Part shown: positions 6,948-10,260 of the stretch, one piece after another | Numbering within the stretch: position 1 is the stretch's first letter | Layout of the letters: each line of letters starts with the position of its first letter | Assembly: GCA_035513275.1 (NCBI GenBank) | Contig: DATKCJ010000105.1 | Coordinates: 1-10,260 of the forward strand | Reading direction: 5' to 3' | From: DATKCJ01 sp035513275 | Lineage (GTDB): Bacteria > Verrucomicrobiota > Verrucomicrobiia > Opitutales > Opitutaceae | Length of the DNA: 10,260 nucleotides | The notes under the pieces: model-generated | Told to the model about the DNA's origin: nothing | The model's database searches: none | Seen by the model: only the letters and a program-made list of their open reading frames with translations | Position numbers and translations under genes: made by a program

Positions 6948-8276
6948 ATGTCCGCACCCAACATCGTCTACATCCACTCCCATGACACCGGCCGCCATGT
7001 GCAGCCTTACGGCCATGCCGTTCCCACGCCGAACTTGCAGCGACTCGCTGAAGAAGGGGTGCTATTTCGCCAGGCCTTCTGCAGCAATCCGACTTGTTCG
7101 CCGAGCCGGGCCAGCCTGCTGACCGGCCAATGTGCCCACAGTAGCGGGATGCTGGGTCTGGCACATCGCGGTTTCAGTCTCGCCGACTACGGACGCCTGC
7201 TTCCGCACACGCTCGCGCGGGCGGGCTACCTGACAGTTATCGCAGGTTTGCAGCATATCGCGCTATTTCGCGGAAGGCATGATGCAGTGTATCGGCAACT
7301 GGGCTACGACCGGCATTTCGGCAATCAAGGCGAAGCGGAAGAAAACGCGGCGCAGTTCCTCGACAATGCACCGCGGCAGCCATTCTTCCTGGATGTCGGC
7401 TTTTGGGAAACGCACCGGGAGTTTCCCGCGCACGGTGAGGACATCAAGCCCGGCTACTGCCTGCCGCCGGCACCCTTGCCTGATACGCCGCAGACTCGTT
7501 TGGATGTCGCGAACTTCAAGCAGATGGCCCGCGTCCTCGACCGCAAGATGGGCCGCGTCTTCGACGCCTTGGATCGCAACGGGCTTGCCGGCAATACGCT
7601 GGTTGTCTGCACGACCGACCATGGCATCGCCTTCCCGCGTATGAAGTGCGACCTGACTGACAGCGGGACCGGCGTCATGCTCGTCCTCCGGGGTCCCGGC
7701 GCATTTGGCGGCGGTCGCGTGATCGATTCGATGGTAAGTCATCTGGACATTTTTCCGACGATTTGCGAACTGGCCGGAATCAAGCCGCCGGCCTGGCTGC
7801 AGGGTGCTTCGCTCTGTGCTCTCGTTCGGGGCGAATCGAGCGCGTTGCACGACGCGCTGTTTTCCGAAGTAAACTACCATGCCGCCTACGAGCCGAAGCG
7901 CGCCGTGCGCACTTCACGCTGGAAATACATCCGCCGCTACGATCCTTGCGGGAAGACCATCCTGCCCAACACCGATGAGAGTCCCAGCAAGGATTGCCTG
8001 CTGGCGCACGACTGGAAGAACCGTCACACCGAGCCGGAGTTGTTGCATGACTTGGTTTACGATCCTCACGAGGCCGCCAACCTCTGTGGCGAACCGGGCC
8101 ACGCCGGCGTGCTCGCGGAAATGCGTGCACGGCTGGATGGCTGGATGCGGGAGACCGACGATCCCATCCTGCGCGGTCTTCCCGTGCGTGCTCCGGAGGG
8201 TGCCGTGGCCAACCGCATCGATGGCGCCTCGTCTGGCGACGAACCGATGCAGATCAATCATGACAGCATTGGTTGA
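6948..8276 (+). CDS. Sulfatase, sulfamidase-like, probably cytosolic
   Basis: Type I formylglycine sulfatase of 442 residues that removes sulfate from a sugar. The N-terminus enters the fold directly (PNIVYIHSHDTGR) with no signal peptide. His12-Asp13 replace the common Asp-Asp of the metal site, a variant I associate with a subgroup that often lacks export signals. The catalytic motif C50-S-P-S-R54-ASLLTG is intact; Cys50 must be oxidised to formylglycine by a maturation enzyme not encoded here. TTDHGIAFPRMKC (D224, H225, K233) supplies further metal and sulfate ligands. The stretch CSPSRASLLTG followed by HSSGMLGL resembles human N-sulfoglucosamine sulfohydrolase, so a sulfated amino sugar is plausible as substrate, but this is inference. 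The gene is divergent from the gfo-MFS operon and 135 bp upstream of lacI. The last 30 or so residues (after DDPILRG) look like a variable tail. Confidence 0.92.
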   Translation: MSAPNIVYIHSHDTGRHVQPYGHAVPTPNLQRLAEEGVLFRQAFCSNPTCSPSRASLLTGQCAHSSGMLGLAHRGFSLADYGRLLPHTLARAGYLTVIAGLQHIALFRGRHDAVYRQLGYDRHFGNQGEAEENAAQFLDNAPRQPFFLDVGFWETHREFPAHGEDIKPGYCLPPAPLPDTPQTRLDVANFKQMARVLDRKMGRVFDALDRNGLAGNTLVVCTTDHGIAFPRMKCDLTDSGTGVMLVLRGPGAFGGGRVIDSMVSHLDIFPTICELAGIKPPAWLQGASLCALVRGESSALHDALFSEVNYHAAYEPKRAVRTSRWKYIRRYDPCGKTILPNTDESPSKDCLLAHDWKNRHTEPELLHDLVYDPHEAANLCGEPGHAGVLAEMRARLDGWMRETDDPILRGLPVRAPEGAVANRIDGASSGDEPMQINHDSIG

Positions 8277-8349
8277 CTGCTTCGATCTCCGCGGTGTCGT
8301 GGCCTGCTGCTCAACGCTGCGGGTGGACGGATGCGTGCTCGCCCCGGTC

Positions 8350-8369
8350 ATCCATCCGGACCGATGGAT
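8350..8369. promoter_or_regulatory. Candidate LacI-type operator B, also a hairpin
   Basis: The repeat reads ATCCAT-N8-ATGGAT. The arms are perfect and extend one base inward to 7 bp (ATCCATC/GATGGAT) around the loop CGGACC. With a TT bulge the stem continues outward by GTC/GAC, spanning 8347-8374. It lies 42 bp before the lacI ATG, a suitable place for autoregulation. No T-run follows, so it does not look like an intrinsic terminator for the sulfatase gene. The same arm pattern precedes the TonB receptor (9541-9560). Confidence 0.45.
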
Positions 8370-8411
8370 TTGACTTGGCCTGTTTGATATCGCTCAGTCG
8401 CGGCAAGTCTC

Positions 8412-9443
8412 ATGAACCGGCGCGTAACTCAGCAGGACATCGCCGACCAGTTGGGCATGGACAAGTCGACTGTCTCACTGGCCCTGCGTGACAATCCCGC
8501 GATCACGCCTGCCACGCGCAAGCGGGTGCATGCGATGGCCGAAAAGCTCGGCTACCGTCCGGATCCGGCACTGGCAGCTTTGGCCCGACAACGCTGGGCC
8601 GGGCACGAAACCGGAAGCGGAGCCGTGCTGGCTTACCTGATCGACAGCCGGATGAAGAATGCGAGCCAACACCTGGATTTTCTGCCGGCGGCGCGGCATC
8701 GCGCGGAGGCGCGAGGCTATCAGCTCCGAGTCTTCGACCTTGCCGAGCATCCGTCGGTCAAGGCGTTCAGCCGGATTTTGTATCATCGTGGAATCCGGGG
8801 TCTGCTGGTGCCGCAGTTCGCGCACACAGCCGGGCCGGGCATTCTGGAACTGCCCGTGGACAACCTCACCATCGTGTGTCTGGAACTGGGCTGGGTTCCG
8901 ATGCCATTTCATATCGTCGCGCCTGATGACTTCGAGGCGACGCGGCGGGCATGGCATGAGGCGATCAAGCGGGGATACGACCGCATAGGTGGAGCCGTCC
9001 TTTTCCATACGCCCCCGGCTGTGAACGACGCCTCGCGCTACGGGTCGGCCGCTTCGATCCAACTGGAGCAGTTCACCGTTCGCCAGCGCGTCCCCTTGCT
9101 CACTTCCGGGCCCAAGGATCGTGATCGCTTCGTGCGGTGGCTGGAGCGCTATGAACCCAAGGTGGTGATCGGCTTTGTCTCAACGCTGCAAGATTGGATT
9201 CGTTCGACCGGGCGGCGCGTGCCGGAGGATGTTGCCTTTGTCTCTCTCGGCGTGAGTGTGGCGAAAACTCCAGAGGTGTCGGGAATATTGCGCCAGCTCG
9301 ACAGCATTGGCACAGTGGGAGTGGATGCTCTTATTGCCGCGATGAGGGAGAATGAATGGGGCGTGCCGACGCTGCAACGCAAGCTGCTCATCGAACCCGT
9401 CTGGCATGAAGGCAGCACGCTGCCACGACGAATCGAGGCGTAG
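8412..9443 (+). CDS. LacI family transcriptional regulator
   Basis: DNA-binding regulator of 343 residues, the normal family length. The N-terminus is a classical LacI helix-turn-helix: VTQQDIADQLGMDKSTVSLAL at residues 5-25, followed by ITPATRKRVHAMAEKLGYRPDP. The hinge that normally reads RPNxxAR is RPDPALAALAR here. The rest is a periplasmic-binding-protein-like effector domain, with a late block PEDVAFVSLGV that matches the family (compare PxDv.vvg.d). It would bind a sugar or sugar derivative and control nearby transport and degradation genes. It sits between the sulfatase and the TonB receptor on the same strand. A 20-bp inverted repeat 42 bp upstream may be an autoregulatory operator. 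The ATG at 8412 gives the exact family N-terminus; no clear Shine-Dalgarno precedes it. Confidence 0.93.
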   Translation: MNRRVTQQDIADQLGMDKSTVSLALRDNPAITPATRKRVHAMAEKLGYRPDPALAALARQRWAGHETGSGAVLAYLIDSRMKNASQHLDFLPAARHRAEARGYQLRVFDLAEHPSVKAFSRILYHRGIRGLLVPQFAHTAGPGILELPVDNLTIVCLELGWVPMPFHIVAPDDFEATRRAWHEAIKRGYDRIGGAVLFHTPPAVNDASRYGSAASIQLEQFTVRQRVPLLTSGPKDRDRFVRWLERYEPKVVIGFVSTLQDWIRSTGRRVPEDVAFVSLGVSVAKTPEVSGILRQLDSIGTVGVDALIAAMRENEWGVPTLQRKLLIEPVWHEGSTLPRRIEA

Positions 9444-9669
9444 CGCTGAGGTTTGAGTTCGGGTCGGCGTTGAGCGCACGAGTGACCGGCGGAGACCGTC
9501 CCATGCATTTGCACGCGGCGGTTTCCGGGGATGACGGCAGATTCATTTAACAGGATGAATGACCGGGTGGTTTCGTCATGCCGGGCGATGACTGACAAAC
9601 TTGGGGCACACCCCGGCCGCCGGCACCGAGCCGACTGCCACACGTCAGCTAACCTCATTCACCACCAAT
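9444..9669 (+). promoter_or_regulatory. Upstream region of the TonB receptor gene
   Basis: This 226-bp gap separates lacI from the receptor gene. It holds the inverted repeat at 9541-9560. A weak GCGCT/AGCGC pairing follows the lacI stop, too poor to call a terminator. No canonical promoter and no Shine-Dalgarno before the ATG at 9670 could be identified. No small gene is apparent. Confidence 0.4.
9541..9560. promoter_or_regulatory. Candidate LacI-type operator C
   Basis: The repeat reads ATTCAT-N8-ATGAAT, with perfect 6-bp arms and the same 20-bp geometry as the repeat before lacI (8350-8369). It lies 109 bp before the receptor ATG. The region around it is otherwise GC-rich, so the AT-rich arms stand out. 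Confidence 0.42.
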
Positions 9670-10260
9670 ATGAGTAAGTGCGATCACTCCATCGCTTGGC
9701 GTCATTATGCGCGCATCGTTCTGGCCGGACTGACATTCGCCTGCCTGATTGGAAGACAATTGCAGGGACAGACGGCCACTGCACAAGACGACCCGGCGGA
9801 TGCCGGATCGGAAGCTCCACTCGTTCTTTCCCCGTTTATCGTCAGCGCCGAGCGCGACGTCGGTTACCAGGCCTCGAACACCTTGGCCGGCTCGCGTCTG
9901 AACTCGGCGCTGGTCGATACTCCGGCGGCGATTTCGGTCATGACCAAGCAGTTCCTCGACGACATCGGTGCGACCGATATCAACGACGCCCTGGAATACA
10001 GCCTCAATGGCGGCACCGACCTCGGCGGCGACTTCACCGGCAACACCGCGAACTCGCAGGACGTTGTCGGACAGTTGCGCGGCTTCGGCGATATCAGGCA
10101 GGCGCGGAACTACTTCGAGACGCCGGCCGTGGCCCTGGACACCTTCAACATTGAGCGGCTGGATTTCGCGCGCGGCCCCAACGCGGTGCTCTTCGGCATC
10201 GGCGGCGCCGGCGGCATCATCAACACGACCCCGAAGCTGGCGCATCCCGGGCAGCGCCCG
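9670..10260 (+). CDS. TonB-dependent receptor, 3' end beyond window
   Basis: Outer-membrane receptor that takes up large or scarce substrates, here probably an oligosaccharide, with energy from TonB. Only the first 197 residues are visible. Residues 1-35 contain a signal peptide: a basic n-region with RHYAR, core IVLAGLTFACLIG, likely cleavage before or around the QGQTATAQ stretch. A TonB-box-like segment LVLSPFIVSAERD follows at about residues 50-63. The plug domain (PF07715) then runs from about residue 75, with DTPAAISVMTKQFLDD and the diagnostic FARGPNAVLFGIGGAGGIIN near residues 165-185. The VLSPFIVSAE-DxGYQAxNTLAGSRLN style is what I know from Opitutaceae receptors, which are often about 1000 residues or longer. 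The ATG at 9670 is chosen because it gives a complete signal peptide. The gene follows lacI on the same strand. Confidence 0.9.
   Translation, partial: MSKCDHSIAWRHYARIVLAGLTFACLIGRQLQGQTATAQDDPADAGSEAPLVLSPFIVSAERDVGYQASNTLAGSRLNSALVDTPAAISVMTKQFLDDIGATDINDALEYSLNGGTDLGGDFTGNTANSQDVVGQLRGFGDIRQARNYFETPAVALDTFNIERLDFARGPNAVLFGIGGAGGIINTTPKLAHPGQRP

Noticed and set aside
5402..6985. A 527-codon open frame on the plus strand across the Gfo/Idh/MocA gene
   Set aside because: It lies opposite a gene with clear Rossmann motifs, and its own translation shows no recognisable fold. It is a shadow frame.
8370..8390. TTGACT followed by GATAT before lacI as a sigma-70 promoter
   Set aside because: The gap between the two boxes is only about 9-10 bases, far short of the usual 16-18, and no suitable -10 box lies at the right distance.
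9443..9480. GCGCT/AGCGC pairing just after the lacI stop as a terminator
   Set aside because: The stem is 5 bp with a loop of about 25 bases and no following T-run.

Overview
The window looks like part of a carbohydrate-utilisation region from a high-GC Gram-negative bacterium of the Verrucomicrobia, most likely Opitutaceae-like. This is an inference from gene style: a TonB-dependent receptor with the N-terminus typical of that group sits directly after a LacI regulator, next to a sulfatase, a PF12831-type FAD oxidoreductase and a Gfo/Idh/MocA dehydrogenase. Shine-Dalgarno sequences are weak or absent before most genes. No RNA gene, insertion sequence, CRISPR array or phage gene was seen.

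Layout. Positions 2-1207 (+) hold a GntP-type sugar-acid permease cut by the left edge. Positions 1322-3931 (+) hold a secreted two-domain protein, an FAD-dependent oxidoreductase fused to a nucleoside-hydrolase-like DUF1593 domain. On the minus strand, 5387-6733 (Gfo/Idh/MocA oxidoreductase) and 3918-5342 (12-helix MFS sugar transporter) form a two-gene operon that converges on the FAD gene and overlaps its end by 14 bp. Divergent from that operon are 6948-8276 (+, sulfatase without a signal peptide), 8412-9443 (+, LacI regulator) and 9670-10260 (+, start of a TonB-dependent receptor cut by the right edge).

How it may work together (inference). The receptor would bring an oligosaccharide into the periplasm and the MFS and/or GntP permeases would carry products across the inner membrane. 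The cytosolic sulfatase, which resembles sulfamidase (N-sulfoglucosamine sulfohydrolase), would remove sulfate, and the Gfo/Idh/MocA enzyme would oxidise or rearrange the sugar. The secreted FAD/DUF1593 protein would act outside the cytoplasm.

The most interesting signal is non-coding. The three intergenic regions ahead of gfo/sulfatase, lacI and the receptor each carry an inverted repeat of the form ATYCAT-N8/9-ATGRAT. This suggests one local LacI regulon covering the divergent gfo-MFS/sulfatase pair, lacI itself and the receptor. No gap between genes exceeds 300 bases; the largest are 9444-9669 and 6734-6947, both described below.
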